A program made the translations under genes and the position numbers. Below, piece after piece: positions 21,894 to 42,600 of a DNA stretch of 60,000 bases (the stretch's first letter is position 1; each line of letters starts with the position of its first letter). The stretch comes from Tubiluchus corallicola (lineage: Eukaryota > Priapulida > Priapulimorpha > Priapulimorphida > Tubiluchidae). The stretch covers positions 69,001-129,000 of the forward strand of contig JAQGDQ010002383.1 in assembly GCA_030141605.1 (NCBI GenBank), given 5' to 3'. The notes under the pieces are model-generated. The model had not been told where the DNA came from, did no database searches, and saw nothing but the letters and a program-made list of their open reading frames with translations.

Positions 21894-22736
21894 CTGAAAG
21901 GTAGTTAGTCATGTAACTGAACTTGATCACCGTCAGTAAAAATAATACCACAATATAGAATAGTTATTTAGTCCATTAGCAATTTAACTAAATAATGTCA
22001 CAATGCTACCAAATCGTACACACTTTTAATTTTGCAGTTATGCACATGCAGCATGAACAGAAGTAAAATCAAACAGTGCTCTTCTGAGACGTCCCATTAT
22101 CGTAATCATAAATAAGACAATGTGCCTTATCTCTACCTTACAGCTAACAAAGGTCCTGTGAAAAACGAAAACTTCTGTGTCTTAATGGGCCCTTTGTATT
22201 CTTTGCGATTTGAATGTGAGTCTTTGAATGTAAGTAAGACTCTGTTTATGTTTCCAAAGATCCTGAATACGTTCTACCACTTTCAGTAGTATGGAAATTA
22301 TCGGCCTAAAACCGCTTGCAAATAGGCCTAATCAATGAAAGTTCTAATGCAACATGCAGGTTTGTAAAAACGGCTTTTGCAGCTTCAATAAAAACCATTA
22401 ACGGTAACTGCAAAATGAAATGAAGAATCATTTTAAAATCAGTTCAAAAGAAGACAAAACGAACTTACTAGTATCAGCAGAGTATTAAGAGAAAAACATG
22501 TGCAAGTCCTATTATGGCGCACTAGAGTTTTATAAAATAGTTTTGTTTGTTTAGGTCGACGTGTCTGTCTTGGTGAAGCTTTGGCAAGAATGGAGCTGTT
22601 TTTATACTTCACGAGCATACTGCAAAACTTTGACATTCAGCTACCCCCTGGTGCTCCTAAACCGAGCTTAGAACCACATTTTGGTTTCCTAGTGTCAGCT
22701 CCCGAACCTTATAAGATTCAAATGAATGTTCGTTAA

Positions 22737-25229
22737 TCAACATTAATAAGATAGAATATAGCTGTACGTGAATAGAGAGAAAAATTACTTTAAAAAGAGT
22801 TGTTTTTTTTTGCTAAGTGCTGTCAGAAAAGTTTTAGTGTTAAAGAATTGTAAATTTAAAAAAATATTTAAGTAACGTTTTTTTGTGATTAGGTTTAAAA
22901 CAGAAATAGTTTAAGTAAACATTTTCAGCATGAGAAAGCTGGTTGCAAACTAGATTTTACATGTTGGCAGTACTTGATGGCTTAAACTTGCTTTAACGTG
23001 AAATATAGATAATTACTCGATCTATCATCGTGAATTTTGTAATTTCTTTTGTTTACATGTGTCCAGTAGCCAATATTCAATAACTACTTGTGTGTTTTGC
23101 CTGAAAAACAAGCATCATAGAAATTCCGTTGCCTTACATTTGGTGAGGTATCACAGATTCAGCAGAATAAGATTTGCGCGTTAACATTTTCATTTCATTT
23201 TTTTATTTGAAACCTCTTGGCACCAGTGAATTATAGTAGTTACCACTATATTACTTCAGAAGGCAGACGATAAAACACTTATAAAAATAAGGTTAGACGT
23301 TAGTAACGTCAAATCATATTTATTTGATTTTTTTCTTGTGCCATACAGATTGAAAATTTGTTTGTTTGTTGTTTTTTGTCTGTTATTTGTTTTTCGTGCA
23401 TTGATTCGTTTGTTTGTGTGCTGATTCGCTTACTTGCGTACCTGTTTATTCGTGTTTCTGCTAGTTTTCTCTCATTTTTTAAAATTATTTTCTTAATGAC
23501 ATTTTTATTTAGACTACAACAGTGGCTGATTTAGGGGGTGTGCTCAAGGGGCCTGGGCCCTCCCTTTCACAGTAACAGTTACAACACACCAAATGAATAT
23601 TTTCTCTGAATTATACGCATTACAACGATTTCCTAAATCCTAAAGATGCCTTATATCTGTAAAACTCATGTATCACCAGAAAACAAATGTAAATGATTGT
23701 ACATTCATGTATGCTGTATAATGTTTATCAATATATTGGCATGTAATCTTAAATCAAAGGTGAAATGAAACCTGTTCTAAACTAGTGAGCGTCCTTGAAG
23801 AAATGGCTTTTAGAAGGCAGAAAAGTGGTCGAAATGCAGTAAAATGTGTTGTTGTCCGGGTGGACCTCGTTGGGGAGCTTACACCGCTCCCCCAACCCCC
23901 GTAAGTGCTTTTCTGTTGGACTCACCGTTGTTCTAAAACCTGTATCCGCCCCTATATTACATAAGCGGCTATAACTAATACGGGAACAGAGAAATAGAAG
24001 CATTTGAAAACATAATTATATATCCGTTAGTTATATACATTTGTAGATCCTTTTAAACTATGTCTTGTTAATTGCTATACTACAAACGCTTGTTTTTTTT
24101 CTGTATTTAAAAATAAAATTGTCATAAAACGGAATGTTGCAGTTGGTTACACTTATTTAATGTGAGCAGTGTGCTGTGTTGCGGGGAAAAGCAATGCATA
24201 CTACTACTGTTGTTTCCAAAATATTTAAAAGACAAGAAAAAGGGTACCTGATGTAGGTTTCAGAAAAATCGCCTTAAAAATTATACTACTTTACAGCAAT
24301 TATATGTGTACATAGTGCTTGCGTTGAAAGGAATTTTTGTTTGTTTTCATTTTAAATCTTCTGCAATACTGTTCTGACGGCGCCATTACATGACGTCACT
24401 ACGACACGAAAATCAGGGGAAGAAAAGGCATTGCTAAATTATTTCCAAAAAAATATTCCATGCATATCCATATTACTTACCATTTCGCTTAACTGCTGGA
24501 AAGACTTATGTAACTAGAAATAACAATTTAAAATATTCGTGCCAATTGGTAAAATGTCGCTGAGTCACCCTTCAGGGTGCGCCACTCAGTAACCAAAATG
24601 GTATTTCTAATCTTATTGACAAGATACAGTAATTTAAAATTTTACTTAGTTAGTAACATGTATGCTAGGATGCTCTGATTATTTTTTCAAAAATTACTCA
24701 GTGTTATCTATGCTAGGATGCTCTGATTATTTTTTCAAACTTTGCTCAGTGTTATCTAAACTTGTTTCAAACGACCTACCATCAAAATGGCTGCCCCTAA
24801 TGGTCATCGCGGGAGTAAATTTACACACTTTATTCAGCGTTACAGCCGACGCAAACGACGATGCCGACTGCATGCAAAAAGACAGTGTGTAAATGGTATA
24901 AATTTCAAGACGAATTTTTTAAGCTTTATGTAAGTGGAGGTTTTTCTTGTGCTTTAAAAATTTACTTTTAAAATAATCTACAACCTCCTTGCATGAACGT
25001 AGTTTCTTCTTGCAAATCTCTGTCTCATTTCCATCCTAGTGACCCATCAACTTATACCGGCCAATAATTAATATTACACTCGAGGGTTAGCAACCAGGAA
25101 GAGATTGTCAGAGTGCACTTAAATGTATCCAAGGTTTTTGATTGATTTCAACATGACGGTTTTTTTTCAAATTACATGCAGCCCATTATTAGATTGGCTA
25201 AAATAAAATAATATTTAGAGAGCTGTCAT
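22737..25229. other. CYP-B to CYP-C intergenic, mostly unassigned
   Basis: AT-rich spacer with no exon that fits the P450 pattern. A possible degenerate inverted-repeat element spans about 23522-23955 (ends GTGGCTGATTTAGG and, inward, GGGCGGATACAGG). I could not confirm a target-site duplication. Confidence 0.35.
24661..24756. repeat. 48-bp tandem duplication
   Basis: Two copies of TATGCTAGGATGCTCTGATT... start at 24661 and 24709 and are nearly identical. Confidence 0.9.
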
Positions 25230-25480
25230 CAAAGTGTTGTCATTAAGGGATCTGAATGCCTCAGAAAGGATTCACGTAGAGGCGGGAGTCTCCAAGGATA
25301 GATTCTACGCCCACTGTTGTTTTGGTGTTCATTAATGACACATCTGCAAACTTGGAGAATACTCTTCGTTGTTTACATACTTTTTTCTAACTCTCTCTCT
25401 TTTTTGTCCCCTGAAAAATATTAGCCTTGCAGTTGAAATCCTAAACTGTGACATTACTAAAATTCAAAACTTGGTATTCA
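25230..25480 (+). mobile_element. LINE reverse-transcriptase relic
   Basis: Translation in two frames recovers a battered version of the RT motif G(V/S)PQGS.LGPLLF..(Y/F)INDL: GGSLQG, ILRPLLFW in one frame and VLVFINDTSAN in another. Stops and frameshifts show it is dead. Confidence 0.5.
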
Positions 25481-26314
25481 AAGTGGTTAATAACAATGAT
25501 GGTTCAAAAGTAGTTCAGTAAAATGCTGGAGGTATAATACTTTTTTCGTAATGCTGAAAATGAAGTAATGAATTGTATTTTCGACTATTAACACAGTGGC
25601 TTGCTCAGTGCTGTGTTATCTCCCGGAAACTCTATATCGAAGACAAAACCGACTGCAATTCTTTTAACACGTTAGTCTATTCAGGTATGTTAATTTAGTC
25701 TTTTTATTTTATTTAATTAGCTTTTATTCTGGGAAGACTTATTGCATAGTGATTGGTTTTTCTTTCTATTCAGTCGTGGTAATTTTTTATAGCTTGTTAT
25801 ATTTTAAATCAATGATGTTTTGCTTTTCATTTTCTTTTTTTCACTCTGGTGACCTACTGCCTTAACATTTTATCTGTAATATTCATCTGATGAGGCCGTT
25901 AGGACGAAAACTCCTGAAATAAATAAGTAATCTATTGTGAGATTATAAAGTGCATTCAACGTTTTATTCAGGCTAAAGATGGCAAGCCTCATGCGCATTT
26001 TTTTCACATTTTAGATGATTTAAAAAATTTGGCGCACGTTATTCCAAAACCGGTAGCCCTTAAAACAGCGCCCTCTTGCCCACGTATAAAACAAGTCTAG
26101 CATGACCTTGTACTTCAGTAGTCCACTCATAAGTGAGCTTAAAAATAGGTTTATTTCCGAATTTGCGAGTGCCGTTGCGCTCAGTTAAAGCTTGCTTGTG
26201 AGTCTTGTACATAACAGGCAGTACTGCTTAGCAATAAACAGTCAAATCTCGATATTAGCGTTGATTACATCATTTAAATGTGTTGATTTACATCTACAAA
26301 CGTTATATTGTAGA

Positions 26315-26328
26315 CACGTGTATAAAAA
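26315..26328 (+). promoter_or_regulatory. E-box plus TATA box of CYP-C
   Basis: CACGTG (26315-26320) is followed immediately by TATAAAAA (26321-26328), about 120 bp before the CYP-C start codon. A second TATAAAA lies at 26085-26091. The spacing suits a core promoter with a 5' leader of roughly 90 bases. Confidence 0.5.
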
Positions 26329-26444
26329 ACACGTCTTCAAAATTAGTGCGACGCTTTCAAATATCCCAAGCGGCCAAGGCAGTGAAATCTATTTTTAAAA
26401 AAATTGCAGTCTGTTGTGTTTAATGCAGCAACATCGACATTAGC

Positions 26445-34477
<8,033 letters not shown>

Positions 34478-35424
34478 AGTGTCGAACACCCACAAGTACA
34501 AGAGTTTCATATGAAAATCTGCATGATTGTTCATGCAACGTAGGGTCAAGCGGTAAGGGGCTAGGCGCCTAGAGGAGAAGTTTCAGATGCAAAAGCAGGA
34601 ACTTTTGCCATGGGAGGAATTCGGTCAGACGAAGAACTCTAATCTGGGGGGAAATGTATTCTATGCACTGTGTATACACCTATACTTAACCAAATGAACT
34701 GCTGCTAATATACACAAGTTAGTAAGCTGCGTGCAGACGAAAGTTAGAATTAAAACACATTGAAGTTTTGTGAAGATTTAATTAACTATCATCTTTTTCT
34801 ATTAATGCACTTAAACATTGAAGTTTTGTGATGATTCAATTAACTATCATCTTTTTTCTATTAATGCACTTAAAAAGAGGAGCTTTAAACTTGTAATTCT
34901 TTAGCAACTCATTTGGACATTAAATCATGTACATGTTTTATGACGAATTAAAATACTGATTTCGTTTTTCATTTGATTTAACTAATTCAAGATTAAAGTT
35001 GTTTTAATAATTAAAGTGCAGAGGCAGAAAAATTAATGGAGTAAATTTAGGAAACCAGGAATCGCAAAGGTTGGCATGCGAATCAGAGCTCCGAGCGTCA
35101 TTGGCTGGGGAATTGAACAAATACAGATGTTTCCAGAGCAAGGGTATACCTTGTTTTAGTCCTTTATTTCAAATACACGTTTTACGTAGCTTGATAGATA
35201 TCCAACTCTAGAATGTAAATAAATAATAGACAGCAAATCATGTGTTCCAGTAAAAATGACAAAGAAAAATTATTAAAACACGGAAGACTACAATGAAATT
35301 ATATTTGTTGTAGTTTTAATTATTATATATATATATAATTGTTATAATATATATATATATATAAATATTAGAAACCTAAATAATTACTGTTTAAATATAA
35401 ATAAAAATAAAACGATGGGATGCT
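34478..35424. other. Intergenic between CYP-C and the cysteine-rich gene
   Basis: AT-rich spacer between two convergent genes. A 60-bp segment (CATTGAAGTTTTGTGAAGATTT...) is duplicated at about 34759 and 34815. A TA microsatellite occupies about 35325-35365. Nothing else recognised. Confidence 0.5.
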
Positions 35425-36727
35425 TTATCCTTTGATCTGAGGTCTGACAACTGTATAATTCTCGTCAACGCAACACGCCTTGCAAGTATCACAAGCCCTG
35501 GAATAAGAAAAAAAACCGTCTAATTATTATTAATAAAATTGGATACTTTTAAACTGTTGATGTGTATCGATATTTTTATCATTTAACCGTTACATAGGAT
35601 AAATGGTTGGGGCTTTCTGACAGTCTATTGTGGCTTTTTGACAATCTATTGTGGCTTTCTGACAATCTATATTTAGAGGTCATCTGATGCAACCGTAACC
35701 TGCAAAATTACAACCGTTAAAACAAAAAACCAAACAAACACAAAAACAAACAAATAAACAAACAGCAGACACAAACACACAAATAAACAAACAGACAAAC
35801 AAGCAAGCAAACAGCTAAAACAAAAGCCAAATTCCCATGCAGAGATTAAAAAGTCCTATTCAAAGTCCTATTCAATTTATTGTACTTACGATTTGATACT
35901 TACACACATTTCTCATGATATCCACACTGCTTAATTCTGGGATCGCATGGCCACACAAAACAGTAATACGTAACTGGAGCCCAACAACCTGTAACCAAGA
36001 AAACTCCTTTTACGAGTGTCGTGGTGGCTGTCTCTCTGCCGGAGTGCACCACCATAATGGACGTTCTCTATTACTTAATAAACATTTCCGAAATTTAACA
36101 ACAATTACGACGTATCTGAACTGAAAACGTAGGTGGAAGTTCAAAACAAACAAGCGTAGGAGCGATTAGATGTAAGTAACCTCTTGCAAAAGTAATTCAC
36201 CATTTGTTTTGATCCCGTTAATAGTAAGTGCATTTAATCTAGACAACGGAATTCTAATTTATCACTGTAACAACTTGAAAGAACAGTACTCACCGCTTAG
36301 GAGACATTCATTTTCTGGTGGATGTTTCAATTTATCAAAAAAACTTGCAGCTGTCACTTCTAAATTAAAAAACACCAAACCGTATTACTGTAAGTTATGT
36401 ACGTCTATACTGTACGGTACTTGTCAAAAAACTTTCAGTTGTCACTTGTAAATTAAAACTACCATACCGTATTACTGTAAGTTATGTATGTCTATACTGT
36501 ACGGTACTTGTCAAAAAACTTTTCGTTGTCACTTCTAAATTAAAAAAACACCAAAGAGTATTACTCTAAGTTATTCTTAACAAGTCTATAGATACTGTAC
36601 GTATAGAACATAGATTCGTATAGAATACTATGATTTCAAATTATAATAATGCAAACTTACCGTATCCTAAGTTAGCAACTAGCCCCACAAAAACACAAAC
36701 CATGAAAATTGTCTTTGACGAATCCAT
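35425..36727 (-). CDS. Secreted cysteine-rich protein, 74 aa, unrecognised family
   Basis: Three exons on the minus strand: 36727-36661, 35988-35904, 35497-35425, all GT-AG with strong donors (GTAAG), phases 1 and 2. The joined frame is exactly 225 bases with stop. Residues 1-21 form a signal peptide (charged start, then IFMVCVFVGLVANLG). The mature part, about 51 residues, has nine cysteines spaced C-x7-C-x4-C-x6-C-x5-C-x2-C-x2-C-x2-C-C, then a short cysteine-free tail (VDENYTVVRPQIKG). Such density implies a disulfide-stabilised extracellular peptide; the odd count leaves one cysteine free or makes dimers. GTATATATAC at 36895-36904 is a plausible TATA element 168 bp upstream. I do not recognise the fold; a defence, signalling or mucus peptide are all open. 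That three small exons join in frame with a signal peptide supports a real gene. Confidence 0.75.
36337..36604. repeat. Tandem repeat of about 87 bp, three copies
   Basis: Three copies of a unit (TCAAAAAACTT...GTCACTTCTAAATTAAAA..., then CGTATTACTGTAAGTTATGT) lie in intron 1 of the cysteine-rich gene. The third copy is the most diverged. Confidence 0.8.
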
Positions 36728-36894
36728 TTCAAAATGTCTTGCAACGTTGTTGGCGTATAAATGTTTCTTAATTCAATTTCTGAAATTCAGTGTCTTTATG
36801 AATTCATTTACGACTGTACGTTGAGGTAACATACGTCCTGCAGTCTTGCTTCGACAGTAAACTATCGCATTAAATGTTCAAGGGTATGAGGGCT

Positions 36895-36904
36895 GTATAT
36901 ATAC
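36895..36904 (-). promoter_or_regulatory. TATA-like element of the cysteine-rich gene
   Basis: GTATATATAC on the minus strand, 168 bp upstream of the start codon. Position fits a core promoter with a leader of about 140 bases; no other evidence. Confidence 0.3.
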
Positions 36905-37193
36905 GTAATTCATACAAGACTCGTGCTCACAAACAACAACATACAATAGTTTGTGGAACAGGATGCTGGTGTTTCCTTTTAGCTATTTAACTACTCACGA
37001 CTACATGTAGTGTAATAACTGATCCGTGTAGCTTCTGAGAGCTCAAAAAGTTGTTACGTACGTAGCCTTTCTGCATCACAATTTTCTTAAGTATAGACCT
37101 ACATTTATTAGAAACGAAAATACTTCGCTCAGACGGAAACTTGTAAACACAAAACATCACAGACATTTTAATAGTCCAGCAGGGAACATCTCT

Positions 37194-37527
37194 TTGTTCA
37201 TTGCCATCACCACTACATTCACTAACAGCATCACCATCACCATCATCGTCGTCGTCATCATCAACAACGACAACGACAACAGCAGCAGTAACAACAACAA
37301 TAACATCATCGTGGTCATCAGCATCATCATCATCATCAACGACAACGACAATAACAACAACAGCAGCAGCAACAACAATAACAATAACATCGTCGTGGTC
37401 ATCAGCATCATCATCATCATCCTCACCATCATCATCAACGACAACAACAACAACAGCAGCAGCAGCAGCAGCAACAACAACAACAATAACCTCGTCGTGG
37501 TCATCAGCATCATCATCATCATCATGA
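37194..37527. repeat. (ATC)n/(ACA)n/(GCA)n trinucleotide repeat
   Basis: About 330 bp of mixed trinucleotides with a roughly 110-bp larger period (each cycle runs CAACGACAAC..., ATAACATCGTCGTGGTCATC, AGCATCATC). Runs of S, N, T, D or V in the frames are artefacts. Confidence 0.95.
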
Positions 37528-37559
37528 TTGACGATAACAACAGGTACATTCGTGGGCAT

Positions 37560-38639
37560 TGCTTAAGGTACTATGAGGCCAACCCTTATGTACATAAATG
37601 ATAAAAAACCATCAAACATAATTATTAGAATCTATAGTTTAACGAGTGATTATTATTTTTCTAAAACGTCACGGATATTAACATTCTGTACAGGAAAACA
37701 ATCAAAGCTATACATAACAAAACTAATTCCTCATAATCAGGCTGACTTGAGCCAGTAATATAGCAAATTATGTTCAAAAAACACAGTGAAATTGTCAACG
37801 AATTACAGATTATTTAATACATGATACTTAATCAATAGATAATTAACGTTTAATAAAATTAATTTACTGTCAGTAATTGTCAAAGAGTTTCGTTCACCAA
37901 CTTAAGAAAACGAAACAAACACTGCACAAACCGTTTAAACAAATTAAACTGCATACAGTTTTTCGCTGTTCAGAAACTGAGGTTTACATTACCAAAATTA
38001 TTATGCTTAATGAATGAATAGTTTAATAATACTTGTTAATGAAGTATAGAGTTACCATAATAAAAAGTCATCAATCATCGAAAAACATGCTTTCAACGAT
38101 TGTTGGCCATCTTTATTACACTAAACTGCGTTCAAAATCAAGTAGTCGAATATTTTAACCACTTATCGTGAATCCACTTTGTTGCGTACAGGGGCGTATC
38201 AATACTTTACAGCGTCCTAGGCTGATTATTCTGTCTGGTCCATTTCTATTGCGAACTTATATAATGAGCACGATAAACAATTACTTGTGGTGTATTAGAA
38301 ACACTATTAACCTAGTTTTACGTGGTCATTATTATTAACATGTATTTGCACAGCGCAGGCTGCGCAACTGCTTTTTGTGTAATACCTTGCACCTGTTCGT
38401 TATGTGGCACTTATATAAAAGTTGCTCTCACTAATATAAAATGATGTATTAGAAAATGCGCCCTTTACATGAATATGAAAGTACACACATTTTCCAAGTA
38501 AAATAAGAATTTTTTCTAAAACGTGACGCTCTTCGGACCTTTGGCGCCCTAGGCTTTAGCCTAGTTAGCCTATTTGTTAATACGCCCATTATTGTATACA
38601 ATGTCTGCGAGCAAACAAGAAAAGAACATTACGTTAAAA
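37560..38639. other. Intergenic, nothing firm
   Basis: AT-rich. The segment at about 38185-38590 contains GGGGCGTATCAATAC and, near its end, TAATACGCCCATTA. These could be decayed inverted-repeat ends of a DNA element, but I could not define borders. Confidence 0.3.
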
Positions 38640-39285
38640 TTGCAACCCAACATAAATCATCACAATTATTTTGCAACGTGAAAGACCTGCCTACTACACA
38701 AATACAAACTTTATCGTGAACTACATAAGTTATCAAAGCACGCAAGAAAAGCCTGCCACATTGATTCGGAATTCAAGAGATGATTTCGTCTTAAATGAAT
38801 TCTACAAAATTTATAATGTAATATTCTCTCAAGTATGGGCCATAATCGTAATGACATAGTAGCTAAAACTCTGATCAATACATATTGTCTACCCAATGTC
38901 TACCATACATATTTGTTATACGGATGCGAAATTGGGGGTATATCAGACAATGAAGTTAATGCCATTAGGGTAAAATGGAACACTGCTTATAGAAAAATAT
39001 TCGATTTTAGACAAAATGAAAGCGTCAAATTGTTAATGTATTTTTGTGGCGCATTGCCTGCGAGTTATTTAGTAGATAGTCGAAAATTAAACTTTGTGAG
39101 AAAAATTGTAAACTCCTGCACATTGAGAATTCCAAAGCCATGCTACTATGTAAATAACAGTCAAGTAACTTTAAGATTTAAACATGGTTGTACTGTAGCT
39201 CTAAATCCTAAACGAAAATGTAAAATTAAAGGTTAAGAACTCATTTAAAGATTATGTTTTAAGATATCTATTATAGCTCCTTACA
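38640..39285 (+). mobile_element. LINE ORF2 C-terminal relic
   Basis: The 133-residue frame at 38835-39236 carries the arrangement that follows the RT domain in many non-LTR elements: LINTYCLPNVYHTYLLYGCE, then IRVKWNTAYRKIF. Upstream (38770-38835) matching residues (NEFYKIYNVIFSQV) are in another frame. An AATAAA and AATAATAAT-like tail follow near 39434-39460. Frame breaks show it is dead. It separates the cysteine-rich gene from Wnt8. Confidence 0.7.
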
Positions 39286-39659
39286 ACACTGTATAATGTA
39301 ATATAATTACAAGGGAACTACAATGTGTGGTTATTATAAAGTTGAATGTCTGTAGATATGTTATTTTACTAATATCGCATTACCTGTTTTACTAACATTT
39401 TTATCTTTGTGAGCTGTATATTTTTTATACGAAATAAACTCATAATAACAATAATAATTGTAAGTTTCTGTGAAATAATAGTTAAGTTGAAAAGAATTTG
39501 GCAGTAGCTATTCACACACTTGCGGGGCAGGCGGGGCAGAGGACACAATCGATTACAGTGCCATGCCCACAGTGGCTATTTTGGATGGCATCAAGAAAAC
39601 TTAACACACAGTATTATAAGACATAATAATATTTACATTTCAGACTTGCACTGGCATTA

Positions 39660-42600
39660 TCATGCCACGCAAGTTAGTTTATCAACAGTTTCACGACATT
39701 CTTCACATTTTACTTCGCAACACCATTCGAATTTACAATTGCAGCTTGTAAACAGTTGCAGGGTCTGTCGGCGAACTTTCAAACCGCAGTTTTTACACAA
39801 GGTTTTACAGCTTCGTCTCTCTGATTGTGAAATTTCTTTTCCCTTTCGTTTAGAGCAAAGCCTGCCCGCTGTTCCAACATGTCCTGTAATTCATTGAAAG
39901 CCACATAAATTTGTATTGTGAACTGATACACATTTGTCTTAAAAAAACCCAAGAATGCAGCGACAATAAGATCAAGATTAAGCTTATAGTTATGAGAACT
40001 TTTTTACCTATTCTAAATTTGACAGTACATGTTTACGTCATGATACTTTTATTAATTTAGCAAACTGATAAATGTGCATCAGCGCTTGGTATTAAAAATA
40101 AAATTTATTATGTGAAGAAAGACTTTGTTCATCTAACTGGGCACCAAGTCAAAGGATGTAATAATCATTATGCTATATATGGGTCGCAGAAACAGAGGCT
40201 TAAAAGTTTAGCACCAAAACGCCAAAAGATTGAGTTCAACTAACGAAACGGTTAAACATCTCGCATAAAAAAGCTAAACAAGAAACTTCATGACCCATTT
40301 GTTACTGTCAATGAAAAATGATAGGAATGCTTACAGAAAGCCGCGATTTTGTTTCAATATAAATATATGCATAACCTGTATTCTGAGGATTACCCACATA
40401 TCACAATACCGAAAGTAAAGTAAAGTAAAGTAAAGTAAAGTAAAGTAAAGTAAAGTAAAGTAAAGTAAAGTAAAGTAAAGTAAAGTAAAGTAAAGTAAAG
40501 TAAAGTAAAGTAAAGTAAAGTAAAGTAAAGTAAAGTAAAGTAAAGTAAAGTAAAGTAAAGTAAAGTAAAGTAAAGTAAAGTAAAGTAAAGTAAAGTAAAG
40601 TAAAGTAAAGTAAAGTAAAGTAAAGTAAAGTAAAGTAAAGTAAAGTAAAACAAAGTAAGGTAAAGCAAAGCAAAGTAAAGTAAGGCAAAGTAAAGTAAAG
40701 TAAAGTAAAGTAAAGTAAAGTACAGTAAAGTAAAGTAAAGTAAAGTAAAGTAAAGTAAAGTAAAGTAAAGTAAAGTAAAGTAAAGTAAAGTAAAGTAAAG
40801 TAAAGTAAAGTAAAGTAAAGTAAAGTAAAGTAAAGTAAAGTAAAGTAAAGTAAAAGTAAAGTAAAGTAAAGTAAAGTAAAGTAAAGTAAAGTAAAGTAAA
40901 GTAAAGTAAAGTAAAGTAAAGTAAAGTAAAGTAAAGTAAAGTAAAGTAAAGTAAAGTAAAGTAAAGTAAATTAATGTAAAGCAAAGCAAAGAAAAGCAAA
41001 GTAAAGTAAAGCAAAGCAAAGTAAAGTAACACAAAGTAAAGCAAAGCAAAGCAAAATACGGCAAAGTGAAGTAAAGAAAAGTAAATTAACTTTAAGCAAA
41101 ATATGGCAAAGTAAAGTAAAGTAAAAATAATGCAAAACAAAGTAAAGCTAAGTATATTGTAAAGTTGTAAAGTTGAGTAAGGTAAGGTAAAGTTAGACAA
41201 AGAAAAATAAATTAAACATCGTACCGGACTTCATACCTTCTGTAATATTAGCTTTGCAATAGTCATGGGATGGTTCCAAATAGACGAGACTCCTCCTTTT
41301 TAGGGAAGGTATTTCTTCAATACGTCCTGTATTCATCAATTTCAATTCGCCGTTTTTATAGTCAACTTTCACCGCTTTCCAGTATCTCTTCTTCAAGTAA
41401 TCGCCAACTTTCCGGAAATCGGACAACTGCAGCCAACATGTTTGCGTCGAACAACTTCCGGATACGCCGTGGCACTTGCAGGTTCGTTTTAGAGTATGGC
41501 GGACCGCCTGATAACAACAAATTTTGCTCTTTAATCTTGACCATAATCAATGCAAACAAATATTCTAGTAGACGTAAGTTAAAACATACTGCAAGAGCAA
41601 TCTGTATTTCAATTTAGAGATAGCATGTACTTCTACGACCTTCGACACGTGATCAATTGTTTCTTTGGCTGTTGCTGCATTTGGCCGTTAGGCAACTTTT
41701 GCAATCGAGTTTTCTAGTTATTCAGTTTTGTAACAAATAAAAATAAAATTCAACAACAAACAACTTAAAAAATAAATTCAAGCCAGAAATTCAAAAAATA
41801 TTATATTTATTAATCAAAGAGGCGTCACTTTAAAATACCTCATCTTTCTTACCAGTAGATAGCACCACGTTATGCATATTACGCTATTACTAGCGCTGTT
41901 TACGTGGTAGAGTCCCCATCTACTAAAATCAGTGTTAAACTAAAAAAGTTAGTACGCCTTTAATTTCAATTATTCATAATTTCTATTATTACACTTTGCG
42001 TTAAGTAGTGAAAATATTCAATTGTGCTTTACTATGTTAATATAAATAAAGGTGTTAAGTGAACTTACTGCTCTCCCTGCTTTATTATTGTGCAGATTCA
42101 TCAAAGCTGTTGCATCTTTCCCAGTTTCCAAAGCGTCTACGAACTGCTTACTTATTTGCTCTCCAAATTTGACATTGTCACTGCACCCACCCCAAGTCCA
42201 GCCCGGAGCTGCTATAACAAAACAAAACACAAAGATGGCAGAAACAAAGTATTAAGAAACAAACTGCGAAGATATTTGACAGGTAGAATTTTCCATAGAT
42301 GTAATTTCTAGGTGTCAACTAAACTAAACTAAACTAAACTAAACTAAACTAAACTAAACTAAACTAAACTAAACTAAACTAAACTAAACTAAACTAAACT
42401 AAACTAAACTAAACTAAACTAAACTAAACTAAACTAAACTAAACTAAACTAAACTAAACTATACTATACTAAATATGGAACTATATAATAAAACGCCTTT
42501 CAGAGCAAAAATGATCAGTCACGATGTGTTAATACCAAGAGACATCTATATCATACACCTATTCCGAGATTTCAAAGACTATTCACTTCAGTTTACACGT

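Larger units (their letters stand above)
15373..22736 (+). pseudogene. CYP-B: CYP2-clan P450 with premature stop in exon 3
   Basis: Paralogue of CYP-A and CYP-C. Exons: 15373-15706, 16739-17093, 18913-about 19021 (broken), 20361-20585, 20863-21078, 22555-22736. Lengths of exons 1, 2, 4 and 5 (334, 355, 225, 216) equal those of CYP-A, and splice sites of all except exon 3's missing donor are consensus. Present: membrane anchor, PPGPVGWP, WKEQR, I-helix AGTETT, K-helix EIQR, FRPERHL, haem loop [11 protein letters not shown]. Exon 3 reads ...YNPDDFVSLI then TAA at 19019-19021, about 20 codons before the expected donor; a one-base shift gives weakly similar residues, so a small deletion followed by decay is likely. 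The stop falls before the I-helix, so no haem-binding protein could form. No replacement exon 3 is visible. An assembly error is possible, since the remaining exons look constrained. Confidence 0.85.

Noticed and set aside
23522-23955. Possible DNA transposon with degenerate inverted ends
   Set aside because: Ends match at only about 8 of 12 positions and no target-site duplication was seen; kept only as a note in the spacer entry.
40331-41200. 289-codon open frame rich in F, T, L and Y
   Set aside because: It is a translation of the TAAAG array in a Wnt8 intron.
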